Assembly (NCBI RefSeq): GCF_035961655.1
Contig: NZ_CP108393.1
Location: 5,503,001 to 5,567,000 of the forward strand
Direction of reading: 5' to 3'
Source: Streptomyces sp. NBC_01317
Lineage (GTDB): Bacteria > Actinomycetota > Actinomycetes > Streptomycetales > Streptomycetaceae
DNA: 64,000 nt
How positions within the stretch are numbered: position 1 is the stretch's first letter; each line of letters opens with the position of its first letter. Positions 8,499 to 17,197 of the stretch are shown here, piece by piece. Made by a program: the position numbers and the translations under genes. Below the pieces are notes generated by a model. The model made no database searches. It saw nothing but the letters and a program-made list of their open reading frames with translations, and was not told where the DNA came from.

Positions 8499-8629
8499 CG
8501 CGGCCTCAAAAAAATAACGCTGCGAATTCGTGCAACCATCTCAGCGTGAGATGAGTCGTACAGGTCGGCAAGGTTTTCGGGGGACGGATCCGGGGGGATC
8601 AGGAAGCCTTGCCGCTGGGGGGAGCGCGC

Positions 8630-8655
8630 GGGGCCCGGTCTTCCGACCGGGCCCC
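8630..8655. terminator. Hairpin terminator after the LacI-regulated operon
   Basis: 11-bp perfect stem GGGGCCCGGTC / GACCGGGCCCC with a TTCC loop and no T-tract, as is common in Streptomyces. It lies between the epimerase stop and the helicase start. Confidence 0.75.
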
Positions 8656-8746
8656 TGGTAGCGCATCGGGGTGTACCGGAGACGCCCTCCAGGGAAGTTA
8701 TCCACAGGCTCGGCACGATGTCGGAGTCGGGCGGTAGCGTCAGTTC

Positions 8747-11038
8747 ATGCCCAACCAGTCCACTCGTCCGACCTCCACGCCAACCGCGACCCCCGCCCCG
8801 GCCTCCGCCTTCGCCGTGCTCGAAGCCGTCCTTGAGCGCATCACGTACGCGAACGAGGAGAACGGCTACACGGTCGCCCGGGTCGACACCGGCCGGGGCG
8901 GCGATCTGCTCACCGTTGTCGGCGCGCTGCTCGGGGCGCAGCCCGGCGAGTCGCTGCGGATGGAGGGGCGTTGGGCCTCGCACCCGCAGTACGGCAAGCA
9001 GTTCACGGTGGAGAACTACACCACCATCCTGCCCGCCACCATCCAGGGCATCCGCCGTTACCTCGGCTCCGGCCTGATCAAGGGCATCGGGCCGCGCATC
9101 GCGGACCGGATCGTGGAGCACTTCGGGCTGGACACCCTGGACATCATCGAGGAGGCGCCGAAGAGGCTCGTGGAGGTCCCCGGGCTGGGGCCCAAGCGGA
9201 CGAAGATGATCGCCGCCGCCTGGGAGGAGCAGAAGGCCATCAAGGAGGTCATGATCTTCCTCCAGGGGGTCGGCGTCTCCACCTCCATCGCGGTGCGGAT
9301 CTACAAGAAGTACGGGGACGCCTCGATCTCGGTGGTCAAGAACGAGCCGTACCGCCTCGCGGCCGACGTCTGGGGCATCGGCTTCCTCACCGCGGACCGG
9401 ATCGCGCAGGCGGTCGGCATCCCGCACGACAGCCCGGAGCGGGTCAAGGCCGGCCTCCAGTACGCGCTGTCGCAGTCCACCGACCAGGGCCACTGCTTCC
9501 TGCCCGAGGAGCGGCTCATCGTGGACGCCGTGAAGCTGCTCCAGGTCGACACGGGCCTGGTCATCGAGTGCCTGGCCGAGCTGACCACGGAGGACGAGGG
9601 GGCGGTGCGCGAGCGCGTGCCGGGGCCGGACGGCGGGGAGCCGGTCAACGGGATCTACCTGGTCCCGTTCCACCGCGCGGAGCTGTCCCTCTCCGCCCAG
9701 GTGCTCCGGCTGCTGCGGACCGGTGAGGACCGGATGCCGGCCTTCCGGGACGTCGCGTGGGACAAGGCGCTGGCGTGGCTCGCGGACCGTACGGGCGCGG
9801 AGCTGGCGCCCGAGCAGCGGCAGGCGGTCCGGCTGGCGCTGACCGAGAAGGTCGCCGTCCTGACGGGCGGCCCCGGCTGCGGGAAGTCCTTCACGGTCCG
9901 CTCGATCGTGGAGCTGGCGCGCGCGAAGAAGGCCAAGGTGGTGCTGGCCGCCCCCACCGGGCGCGCGGCCAAGCGGCTGGCCGAGCTGACGGGCGCCGAG
10001 GCGTCAACGGTGCACCGGCTGCTGGAGCTGAAACCGGGCGGGGACGCGGCGTACGACAGGGAAAGACCCCTGGACGCGGACCTGGTGGTGGTGGACGAGG
10101 CCTCCATGCTCGACCTGCTGCTGGCCAACAAGCTGGTGAAGGCGGTGGCGCCGGGCGCGCACCTCCTGCTGGTGGGGGATGTCGACCAGCTGCCGTCGGT
10201 CGGGGCGGGGGAGGTGCTGCGGGATCTGCTGGCGGAGGGCGGGCCCGTGCCCCAGGTCCGGCTCACCCGGATCTTCCGCCAGGCCCAGCAGTCGGGCGTG
10301 GTCACCAACGCCCATCGCATCAACTCGGGGGTGCACCCGATCACCCAGGGCCTCTCCGACTTCTTCCTCTTCGTGGAGGACGAGACGGAGGACGCGGGCC
10401 GCGTCACGGTGGAGGTGGCGGCCCGCCGTATCCCCGCGAAGTTCGGGCTGGACCCCCGGCGTGACGTCCAGGTGCTGGCACCGATGCACCGGGGGCCGGC
10501 CGGCGCGGGGGCGCTGAACAGCTTGCTCCAGCAGGCCATCACGCCCGGCCGCCCCGACCTGCCCGAGAAGCGGCTCGGCGGCCGCGTGTTCCGGGTGGGG
10601 GACAAGGTCACCCAGATCCGCAACAACTACGAGAAGGGCGAGAACGGGGTCTTCAACGGCACGGTCGGGGTGGTCACCTCGCTGAATCTGGAGGACCAGC
10701 GGCTGACGGTGCTGACGGACGAGGACGAAGAGGTGCCGTACGACTTCGACGAGCTGGACGAGCTGGCGCACGCGTACGCGATGACGATCCACCGTTCCCA
10801 GGGCAGCGAGTACCCGGCCGTGGTCATCCCGGTCACGACAGGGGCCTGGATGATGCTCCAGCGGAATCTGCTCTACACCGCCGTCACCCGCGCCAAGAAA
10901 CTGGTGGTGCTGGTCGGCTCGCGCAAGGCCATAGGGCAGGCGGTACGGACGGTCTCGGCGGGCAGACGCTTCACCGCCCTCGACCACCGGCTGTCCGGCG
11001 TCCAGCTCTCCGACAGCCGGCCCGTCGCAGGTACCTGA
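8747..11038 (+). CDS. recD2: RecD2-type ATP-dependent SF1B DNA helicase
   Basis: 763 residues. A low-complexity N-terminus of about 25 residues precedes an OB-like start (ITYANEENGYTVARV). Tandem helix-hairpin-helix motifs follow at about 105-165 (IKGIGPRIADRIVEHFG, VPGLGPKRTKMI). Walker A GGPGCGKSFT lies near 373, Walker B LVVVDEASMLD near 446, the QLPSVGAGE motif soon after, and the C-terminal UvrD-like motif IHRSQGSEYPAV near 683. The length and N-terminal HhH region are those of RecD2, which works without RecB/RecC, as opposed to true RecD. It is expected to unwind 5' to 3' in repair. It is monocistronic. Confidence 0.93.
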   Translation: MPNQSTRPTSTPTATPAPASAFAVLEAVLERITYANEENGYTVARVDTGRGGDLLTVVGALLGAQPGESLRMEGRWASHPQYGKQFTVENYTTILPATIQGIRRYLGSGLIKGIGPRIADRIVEHFGLDTLDIIEEAPKRLVEVPGLGPKRTKMIAAAWEEQKAIKEVMIFLQGVGVSTSIAVRIYKKYGDASISVVKNEPYRLAADVWGIGFLTADRIAQAVGIPHDSPERVKAGLQYALSQSTDQGHCFLPEERLIVDAVKLLQVDTGLVIECLAELTTEDEGAVRERVPGPDGGEPVNGIYLVPFHRAELSLSAQVLRLLRTGEDRMPAFRDVAWDKALAWLADRTGAELAPEQRQAVRLALTEKVAVLTGGPGCGKSFTVRSIVELARAKKAKVVLAAPTGRAAKRLAELTGAEASTVHRLLELKPGGDAAYDRERPLDADLVVVDEASMLDLLLANKLVKAVAPGAHLLLVGDVDQLPSVGAGEVLRDLLAEGGPVPQVRLTRIFRQAQQSGVVTNAHRINSGVHPITQGLSDFFLFVEDETEDAGRVTVEVAARRIPAKFGLDPRRDVQVLAPMHRGPAGAGALNSLLQQAITPGRPDLPEKRLGGRVFRVGDKVTQIRNNYEKGENGVFNGTVGVVTSLNLEDQRLTVLTDEDEEVPYDFDELDELAHAYAMTIHRSQGSEYPAVVIPVTTGAWMMLQRNLLYTAVTRAKKLVVLVGSRKAIGQAVRTVSAGRRFTALDHRLSGVQLSDSRPVAGT

Positions 11039-11212
11039 GCGCGTGGACTTTCAGAACGAGTGCGAAGAAGGCAGGATGAACAGGTTCGCGGCACTGAGTG
11101 CCGCGGATAGGCCTAATGGCCGACCCCGAGTGCACTCTCCTGAGCCAAATGGGGGATGGTAGAGACAGTCAGGGCACCTCGAAGAAGAGGCACTACGTCG
11201 GTGAGGGATGAC

Positions 11213-12523
11213 GTGAGCGAGAAACGCGACAACGACGCGAACGACGCGGTAGTACTGCGGTACGGCGACGGCGAGTACACCTATCCGGTGATCAACAGCA
11301 CCGTCGGCGATTCGGGCTTCGACATCGGAAAGCTCCGTGCTCAGACCGGCCTGGTGACACTGGACAGCGGGTACGGCAACACCGCCGCCTACAAGTCCGG
11401 GATCACCTACCTCGACGGCGAGGAAGGCATCCTCCGTTATCGCGGTTACCCCATCGAACAGCTGGCCGAGCGGTCCAGCTTCGTCGAGGTGGCGTACCTG
11501 CTGATCAACGGCGAGCTTCCGACCGTCGACCAGCTGGCCTCGTTCAAGAACGAGATCACCCAGCACACGCTGCTGCACGAGGACGTCAAGCGTTTCTACG
11601 ACGGCTTCCCGCGCGACGCGCACCCGATGGCGATGCTGTCCTCCGTGGTCAGCGCGCTGTCGACGTTCTACCAGGACAGTCACAACCCGTTCGACGAGAA
11701 GCAGCGCCACCTCTCGACGATCCGGCTGCTCGCCAAGCTTCCGACGATCGCGGCGTACGCGTACAAGAAGTCGATCGGCCACCCCTTCGTCTACCCGCGC
11801 AACGACCTCGGGTACGTCGAGAACTTCCTGCGCATGACGTTCTCCGTCCCCGCGCAGGAGTACGTGCCGGACCCGGTCGTGGTCGCCGCGCTCGACAAGC
11901 TCTTCATCCTGCACGCGGACCACGAGCAGAACTGTTCGACGTCCACCGTGCGTCTGGTCGGCTCCTCGCAGGCGAACATGTTCGCCTCGATCTCCGCGGG
12001 CATCAGCGCCCTGTGGGGCCCGCTGCACGGCGGTGCCAACGCCTCCGTCCTGGAGATGCTCGAAGGTATCCAGGCGGCCGGCGGCGACGTCGACTCCTTC
12101 ATCCGCAAGGTGAAGAACAAGGAAGACGGCGTGAAGCTCATGGGCTTCGGGCACCGCGTCTACAAGAACTTCGACCCCCGGGCGAAGATCATCAAGGCGG
12201 CGGCGCACGACGTCCTGTCGGCGCTCGGCAAGTCCGACGAGCTGCTCGACATCGCGCTCAAGCTGGAGGAGCACGCGCTGGCCGACGAGTACTTCGTCGA
12301 GCGCAAGCTCTACCCGAACGTGGACTTCTACACCGGCCTGATCTACCGGGCCATGGGCTTCCCGACCGAGATGTTCACCGTGCTCTTCGCGATCGGCCGG
12401 CTGCCCGGCTGGATCGCCCAGTGGCACGAGATGATCAAGGAGCCGGGATCCCGCATCGGCCGCCCGCGCCAGATCTACACCGGCGAGGTCCTGCGCGACT
12501 TCGTCCCGGTCGAGGGCCGCTGA
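11213..12523 (+). CDS. gltA: Citrate synthase (type II)
   Basis: 436 residues. It condenses acetyl-CoA and oxaloacetate to citrate at entry to the TCA cycle. The GTG at 11213 is chosen because GAGGG lies 5 bases upstream and the protein then runs VSEKRDN..VVLRYGDGEYTYP, as in Streptomyces homologues; an in-frame start 57 bp upstream is less likely. Active-site signatures are PLHGGANASVLEML with its catalytic His and GFGHRVYKNFDPRAKI. The ILRYRGYPIEQLAE and HADHEQNCSTSTVRLVGSS blocks are highly conserved. It corresponds to the citrate synthase I know as SCO2736 (citA) in S. coelicolor. Confidence 0.96.
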   Translation: MSEKRDNDANDAVVLRYGDGEYTYPVINSTVGDSGFDIGKLRAQTGLVTLDSGYGNTAAYKSGITYLDGEEGILRYRGYPIEQLAERSSFVEVAYLLINGELPTVDQLASFKNEITQHTLLHEDVKRFYDGFPRDAHPMAMLSSVVSALSTFYQDSHNPFDEKQRHLSTIRLLAKLPTIAAYAYKKSIGHPFVYPRNDLGYVENFLRMTFSVPAQEYVPDPVVVAALDKLFILHADHEQNCSTSTVRLVGSSQANMFASISAGISALWGPLHGGANASVLEMLEGIQAAGGDVDSFIRKVKNKEDGVKLMGFGHRVYKNFDPRAKIIKAAAHDVLSALGKSDELLDIALKLEEHALADEYFVERKLYPNVDFYTGLIYRAMGFPTEMFTVLFAIGRLPGWIAQWHEMIKEPGSRIGRPRQIYTGEVLRDFVPVEGR

Positions 12524-12608
12524 CCCTCGCGGGCGCCGCGGGCTTCCCAGGAGGCCCGCGGACAGGCCCGCAGGACAGGCCCGCAAGACAGGCCTGCGGA
12601 CAGCGAAA

Positions 12609-12653
12609 AGCGCCCCGCCGCCGATCCCCCCACGGGTCGGCGAGCGGGGCGCT
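12609..12653. terminator. Terminator hairpin after citrate synthase
   Basis: Stem AGCGCCCCGC / GCGGGGCGCT, extended internally by GCCGA/TCGGC pairing, 85 bases past the stop. Just before it (12560-12600) are short direct repeats of ACAGGCCCGCA. Confidence 0.8.
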
Positions 12654-13050
12654 CTCCATATCCCCGGATGCGGATTCCCCCCACGGGATCCGGACCGGGC
12701 GTCTGCTGAAACCAACAGCGGGCTTCTCGCTGCGCTCTGACCGGGGTACGTACGTACGGGAGGGCCGCTCAAAGCTCCCCGCGGTGCACGTGCCCCGGTC
12801 GATCGCGCCTGTCCGGAACGTCCCCCAAGACGTCCCATGACATGCCTTCGAACGTCCCCCAAGACGTTCTCCGGCATCGCCTTCTAAGACACGCGAGCTG
12901 CCCGAATGGTTACCCCTCAATCTATGTGATCTAGATCTCTTTGTGAAGGTCTTGTGGCTCACATGTAGAGCTACAGGCCATCGAGGTCGGAAACCACGGA
13001 AACAAGGGTTCAACCCACACCCAGACCTACGATTATGTGACTGTCGACGG
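12654..13050. other. Gene-free spacer between citrate synthase and the copper chaperone
   Basis: No convincing gene. It holds the paired ACGTC..GACGT dyads at 12817-12867, followed by an AT-richer stretch (12900-13040) that includes GTGATCTAGATCTC, giving a small GATCTAGATC palindrome. Nothing else is recognisable. Confidence 0.6.
12817..12867. promoter_or_regulatory. Two identical 17-bp dyads, possible operator pair
   Basis: AACGTCCCCCAAGACGT occurs exactly at 12817-12833 and again at 12851-12867, 34 bp apart centre to centre (about three helical turns). Each contains the dyad ACGTC-N7-GACGT. This arrangement suits cooperative repressor binding, but the gene it would serve is unclear. Confidence 0.45.
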
Positions 13051-13305
13051 TCAGACGTGTTCGACCAGCTCGTATCCCGCCTCGTCCACGGCGGCGCGTA
13101 CGGCGCTCTCGTCCAGTACCGATTCGGACACGACTGTCACCTGGCCGGTGGCGGCCGTGGCCTGGACGGACGTGACGCCCTCGATCGTGGAGATCTCACC
13201 GGAGACGGCACCTTCGCAATGGCCGCAGCTCATGCCCTTGACCTGGTAGACGGTGGTGACTCCGCCGGAGGCCTCGGTCGACTCGGTCGTCGTCTCGGTG
13301 GTCAT
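13051..13305 (-). CDS. copZ: Copper chaperone CopZ-like (heavy-metal-associated domain)
   Basis: 84 residues from the ATG at 13305, with AGGAG upstream. After a Thr/Glu-rich N-terminus comes a single HMA domain (VYQVKGMSCGHCEGAVSGEI..) with the metal-binding CxxC in GMSCGHC. It should carry Cu(I) in the cytoplasm and hand it to a P-type ATPase. A CsoR-type box lies 114 bp upstream. A copA P1B-ATPase, which commonly sits beside copZ, is not in this window. Confidence 0.9.
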   Translation of the reverse strand: MTTETTTESTEASGGVTTVYQVKGMSCGHCEGAVSGEISTIEGVTSVQATAATGQVTVVSESVLDESAVRAAVDEAGYELVEHV

Positions 13306-13418
13306 GGCGTTCTCCTCTTCGAGAGCATTCGAGAGCATCGGTACCCGCTTCGGGGTGCGCCGGGGGATCGCGGGAAACGCGTGACGCCTCTCCCATGACG
13401 CCCCGACTCTTCGAACTT

Positions 13419-13433
13419 TACCCCTAGGGGGTA
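13419..13433. promoter_or_regulatory. CsoR-type copper operator
   Basis: TACCCCTAGGGGGTA is the known actinobacterial CsoR operator style: a G/C-run dyad bounded by TA. It sits upstream of the minus-strand copZ gene. Known CsoR biology predicts repression relieved by Cu(I). Confidence 0.75.
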
Positions 13434-13507
13434 TGAAAGCGAAGCCGGGGGTCACCCTCGCGCGGCACCCGCGCCCCGCCGCCCCGCCCGATCCGTCCGG
13501 TGTCGGC

Positions 13508-14212
13508 TCAGCAGCCCGCCTCGCCCACGAGCGGGCTCAGGTAGCGGTGGAGGACGGTTTTCAGCTCCTTCGTGTACGCGTCGCGCTCGGCGCCCTCGTG
13601 AGTGAGGATCAGTCCGAGTCCGGCCTTGAAGACGGCGAAGATCGTGTTCGCGGTCCTGGTGATGTCGGCCGGCGGCGCGTCCGGCAGGTACCCGGCCAGG
13701 ATCTCCTCGGTCCGTTCCATCAGGCCGCCGTGGAGCTTCTCGTGCCGCAACGTCTCGTGGCCCGGGATCTCGGAGCCCTGGATCAGTACGGCGAAGGCCG
13801 GGTTCGCCTGGTTGAACTCGATGAGCGGGTCGAGGACGGCGTCCAGCAGCTCGTCCAGCGGCAGGTTCAGGTGCGCGGGCAGGAATGCCTGGCCGTACGT
13901 CTCGCGCCAGCGCCGCAGCAACTGGTCGCCCAGCTCGACGGCGATGGCTTCCTTGTTCGGGAAGAACTGGTAGAGCGTGCCGGGCGAGACGCCGGCCTCC
14001 CGGGCGATGGAGTTGGTGCTCGCGGCGGTGTAGCCGGTGGTGCAGAAGACGTTGGCCGCCGCGTCGAGCAGCTGGGCGATGCGCCGCTCGCCACGGGCCT
14101 GCCGGCGGCGCGGTTTCTCCGTTCCCGCGTCGGCTCCGTCCGCGGCTCCCGCGCCCGCGCCGGCGCCCTCCCCGGCCGCCGGTGCGCCGCCGCTCCTCTT
14201 CGCCTCCTGCAC
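13508..14212 (-). CDS. TetR-family transcriptional regulator
   Basis: 234 residues from a GTG at 14212 (GGGGAT upstream). A TTG 33 bases further up has no ribosome site. The first 45 residues are Gly/Ala-rich and dispensable-looking. The HTH follows at about 50-95 (RRIAQLLDAAANVFCTTGYTAASTNSIAREAGVSPGTLYQFFPNKEAIAVEL). The C-terminal part is an all-helical ligand domain. It is divergent from the MMPL exporter at 14357 with nested palindromes between the two, so it most likely represses the exporter and itself in response to a lipophilic or toxic ligand. Confidence 0.9.
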   Translation of the reverse strand: MQEAKRSGGAPAAGEGAGAGAGAADGADAGTEKPRRRQARGERRIAQLLDAAANVFCTTGYTAASTNSIAREAGVSPGTLYQFFPNKEAIAVELGDQLLRRWRETYGQAFLPAHLNLPLDELLDAVLDPLIEFNQANPAFAVLIQGSEIPGHETLRHEKLHGGLMERTEEILAGYLPDAPPADITRTANTIFAVFKAGLGLILTHEGAERDAYTKELKTVLHRYLSPLVGEAGC

Positions 14213-14242
14213 GGTTATCCCCAGCTCTCCTGATCGGGTTGA

Positions 14243-14298
14243 CAAACGCGAGTGGGCGCTCGCATTCTTGGATCAATGCGAGCGACGACTCGTATTTG
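14243..14298. promoter_or_regulatory. Nested double palindrome, TetR operator
   Basis: The inner perfect dyad is CGCTCGCATT (14257-14266) and AATGCGAGCG (14275-14284). The outer imperfect dyad is CAAACGCGAG (14243-14252) and CTCGTATTTG (14289-14298). It sits between the divergent TetR and MMPL genes. Two stacked half-site pairs fit binding by two TetR dimers. Confidence 0.75.
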
Positions 14299-14356
14299 CC
14301 ATTCTATGGCGCTGTCCGACCCTTACTTTGGGTCACGGTGAAGGGGACACCGCACC

Positions 14357-16645
14357 ATGTCCGATGTCAACAGCGAGCCGCGCCGCGGTGGCTGGACCAG
14401 GTTCGTCACGGCGCGTCCACGCCTGACCCTGCTGCTGGCCCTGGTCGTCACGGCGCTGGCCGTGGTCGCGGGGAGCGGGGTCGGCGACCGGCTGGCGAGC
14501 GGCGGCTGGCAGGACCCGAACGCGGAGTCGAGCTACGCGACGAAGGCGCTGGAGCGGGAGTTCCCCGCCTCCCAGCCGAATCTGCTCCTGCTCGTCGACA
14601 GCGGGACCCGGAGCGTCGACGACCCCGCCGTCGCCGCGGAGGCCCGGAAGCTCACGGACCGGCTGGCGGCCGAACGGGGGATCACGGGAGTCGGCTCGTA
14701 CTGGCAGGCGGGTGCCTCCGCGCTGCGCGCCAAGGACGGACGGCAGGCGCTGGTCGCGGCCAGGATCGAGGGCGACGAGAAGACCGCGGCCGAGGTGCTG
14801 GACCGCATAGCGCCCTCATACGAGGGGTCGCGCGGGCTCCTGACGGTCTCGCTCGGCGGGCCCGTGGCCGTGCAGCACGAGATGCAGACCCTGATCCAGG
14901 ACGACTTGCTGCGGGCCGAGTTGATCGCCCTGCCGGTCACGCTGGTGCTGCTGGTGATGGTGTTCGGCAGCGCGGTCGCCGCGCTGCTTCCGCTGGGTCT
15001 CGGCATCGTCGCCATCCTGGGGACGAACGCGGTGCTGCGCGGGATCACGGAGCTGACGGACGTCTCGGTCTTCGCACAGAACCTGACCACGGCGCTGGGC
15101 CTCGGACTGGCCGTCGACTACGCGCTGTTCGTCGTACGCCGGTTCCGCGAGGAGCTGGCGGCGGGGGCGGAGGTGCGCGAGGCCGTGGGCACCACGATGC
15201 GTACGGCGGGGCGGACGGTGCTGTTCTCCGCGCTGACCGTGGCGGCCTCGCTGGCCGCGCTGCTCGTCTTCCCGCAGTTCTTCCTGCGGTCCTTCGCCTA
15301 CGCGGGAATCGCGGTGGTGCTGCTGGCGGCCGTCGCGGCGCTCGTCCTGCTTCCGGCCACGCTGATGCTGCTGGGACACCGGGTGAACGCACTGGACCTG
15401 CGGAAGCTGTTGCGCCGGCGCGGACGCAAGCCCGCCACGGCCCCCGCGGGTACGGCGTCGGCGGCCGGGCGGCCCGCAGCCGCCGCGAAGGCCGCAGCGG
15501 CCGAGGAGGCCTCGGGATGGGGGCGTACGGCGGCGCTGGTGATGCGGCGGGCCCCGCTCTTCGCCATGGCCACCACCGCCGGTCTGGTCCTGCTCGGACT
15601 GCCCTTCCTGGGCGTCACGTTCGGCTCGTCCGACTACCGCCAGCTGCCCACGACCGCCGAGACCCGGGTGGTCCAGGAGGAGATGGGGCGCAGCTTCCCG
15701 GCCGGCCCCAGCGGCGCGCTGTACGTGGTGGCGGAGGGGGCCGCCACGCCGGCCGCGTACGCCGACTACCGCGACCGGGCGGCGGCCCTGCCGGGGGTGC
15801 TGCGGGTCGACGGCCCGGTGACCTCGGGGACACACGCGTACTTCACCGTCAGTTCCCGGGGTGAGGCGATCGGGGAGGCGGCCCAGCACCTCGTCACCGA
15901 TCTCCGCGCGGTGCCCGCGCCGTTCGGCACCTCGGTGACCGGTCCGGCCGCCACGCTGGTCGACTCCAAGGGCGCGATAGCGGACCAGCTTCCCTGGGCG
16001 CTGGCCATCATCGTGGTGGTGACCCTGGTGCTGGTCTTCCTCCTCACCGGCAGTGTGCTGATCCCGGTCCAGGCGGTGGTGCTCAACGCGCTGAGCCTGA
16101 CGGCGATGTTCGGCGCGGTGGTCTGGGTCTTCCAGGACGGCCATCTCTCGGGACTGCTCGGCTTCACCCCGACCGGGGACATCGACACGACCCTGCCGGT
16201 CCTGATGTTCTGCATCGCCTTCGGACTCTCCATGGACTACGGGGTGTTCCTGCTCTCCCGGATCAAGGAGGAGTACGACCGGAGCGGCGACCACGACCGG
16301 GCGGTGGCCTTCGGTCTGCGGCGCACCGGCGGGCTGATCACCGCGGCGGCCGTGATCCTCGCGGTGGTGATGGTGGCCATAGGCACCTCCCGGGTCACCA
16401 ACACGAAGATGCTGGGCCTCGGGATAGCCCTCGCCGTGATCATGGACGCGATGGTGGTGCGCAGCCTCCTCGTCCCCGCGGTGATGAAACTGACGGGCAG
16501 GGCGACCTGGTGGGCACCGGGGCCGCTGCGCCGCTTCCACGACCGCTTCGGCCTCAGCGAGGGCGAGGGGGCGGGGGAGCCGGTGACGGACACGCGGGAC
16601 GGCGGGCAGCCGCCCGTACGGGAACGGGACACGGCGGGCGTATGA
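14357..16645 (+). CDS. MMPL-family (RND superfamily) membrane exporter
   Basis: 762 residues with two repeated halves. Each half has one membrane helix (RLTLLLALVVTALAVVAG at about 22-40; the second near 400), an extracytoplasmic domain, then five helices. Conserved MMPL blocks are GLAVDYALFVVRRFREE (about 248) and GLSMDYGVFLLSRIKEEYDR (about 625), which carry the Asp-Tyr proton-relay motifs. The linker between halves is Ala-rich. It exports lipids, polyketides or drugs by proton antiport. Its divergent TetR gene and the shared operator suggest ligand-induced expression. Followed by a strong terminator. Confidence 0.92.
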   Translation: MSDVNSEPRRGGWTRFVTARPRLTLLLALVVTALAVVAGSGVGDRLASGGWQDPNAESSYATKALEREFPASQPNLLLLVDSGTRSVDDPAVAAEARKLTDRLAAERGITGVGSYWQAGASALRAKDGRQALVAARIEGDEKTAAEVLDRIAPSYEGSRGLLTVSLGGPVAVQHEMQTLIQDDLLRAELIALPVTLVLLVMVFGSAVAALLPLGLGIVAILGTNAVLRGITELTDVSVFAQNLTTALGLGLAVDYALFVVRRFREELAAGAEVREAVGTTMRTAGRTVLFSALTVAASLAALLVFPQFFLRSFAYAGIAVVLLAAVAALVLLPATLMLLGHRVNALDLRKLLRRRGRKPATAPAGTASAAGRPAAAAKAAAAEEASGWGRTAALVMRRAPLFAMATTAGLVLLGLPFLGVTFGSSDYRQLPTTAETRVVQEEMGRSFPAGPSGALYVVAEGAATPAAYADYRDRAAALPGVLRVDGPVTSGTHAYFTVSSRGEAIGEAAQHLVTDLRAVPAPFGTSVTGPAATLVDSKGAIADQLPWALAIIVVVTLVLVFLLTGSVLIPVQAVVLNALSLTAMFGAVVWVFQDGHLSGLLGFTPTGDIDTTLPVLMFCIAFGLSMDYGVFLLSRIKEEYDRSGDHDRAVAFGLRRTGGLITAAAVILAVVMVAIGTSRVTNTKMLGLGIALAVIMDAMVVRSLLVPAVMKLTGRATWWAPGPLRRFHDRFGLSEGEGAGEPVTDTRDGGQPPVRERDTAGV

Positions 16646-16694
16646 GACCCGGCCGGGCCCCGTACCGATGAGCGGTACGGGGCCCGGCCGGGTC
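16646..16694. terminator. Strong terminator with 21-bp perfect stem
   Basis: 16646-16666 is the exact reverse complement of 16674-16694, with a 7-base loop (GATGAGC). It starts immediately after the MMPL stop codon, so it may also protect the mRNA end. Confidence 0.92.
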
Positions 16695-16744
16695 ATCGCC
16701 CCCTTTGTCTGTGTTGTCGGCCCGTCAGGTCCGGCGCGTCAGGA

Positions 16745-16939
16745 TCATCTGGACCCTCTGTTGCCGGGCCGGTTGGCCACCCAGGTGCGGACGGTGTCCG
16801 CGTACCAGTAGGGCTTGCCGTTCTCCACATGGTCGGGCGGCGGGAGCAGCCCGTGTTTCCGGTACGAGCGGACGGTGTCCGGCTGCACCCGGATGTGCGC
16901 CGCGATCTCCTTGTACGACCAGAGTCCTTTGTCCGTCAT
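16745..16939 (-). CDS. Small helix-turn-helix DNA-binding protein
   Basis: 64 residues from the ATG at 16939 with AGGAGG upstream; two residues more are possible from an in-frame GTG inside the ribosome site. It consists of one MerR/AlpA-like HTH: LWSYKEIAAHIRVQPDTVRSYRKHGLLPPPDHVENGKPYW, then a Trp-containing tail (TVRTWVANRPGNRGSR). It has no effector domain. Family members act as small regulators or excision-factor-like proteins, but no mobile element is nearby. The target is unknown. Confidence 0.85.
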   Translation of the reverse strand: MTDKGLWSYKEIAAHIRVQPDTVRSYRKHGLLPPPDHVENGKPYWYADTVRTWVANRPGNRGSR

Positions 16940-17104
16940 CAGTGGCACCTCCTTGCGTCCGCCGCAGGGGCGGCCTGTGGGGCCGTCGGGGGAGCTGCGG
17001 CAGAGACGCTGGCGATCACTCAGCCTGTGCCCGATGAACGACGGAGAGTGATGAGGAGACTGGGTCTGTCGCCCCCCTGTGACGGAAGACCCGCGTAATG
17101 GAGA

Positions 17105-17139
17105 TATGTGTGACAGAAAGGGGATTCTTGTGACACATA
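17105..17139. promoter_or_regulatory. Dyad TATGTGTGACA / TGTGACACATA
   Basis: Near-perfect inverted repeat (one mismatch) with a 13-base spacer. It also contains a direct TGTGACA repeat 20 bp apart. It lies in the 258-bp gap between the small HTH gene and the 3' end of the epimerase gene, about 165 bp upstream of the HTH start on the minus strand. Confidence 0.4.
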
Positions 17140-17197
17140 CGGCACATGATCGCCCGAGCGGTCATGGACGCCCGGAGGCGTCGCTGTGGTGCCGTGC

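Noticed and set aside
8698..8706. TTATCCACA, a DnaA-box-like 9-mer upstream of recD2
   Set aside because: A single site with no cluster, no AT-rich unwinding element and no dnaA or dnaN nearby, so not an origin.
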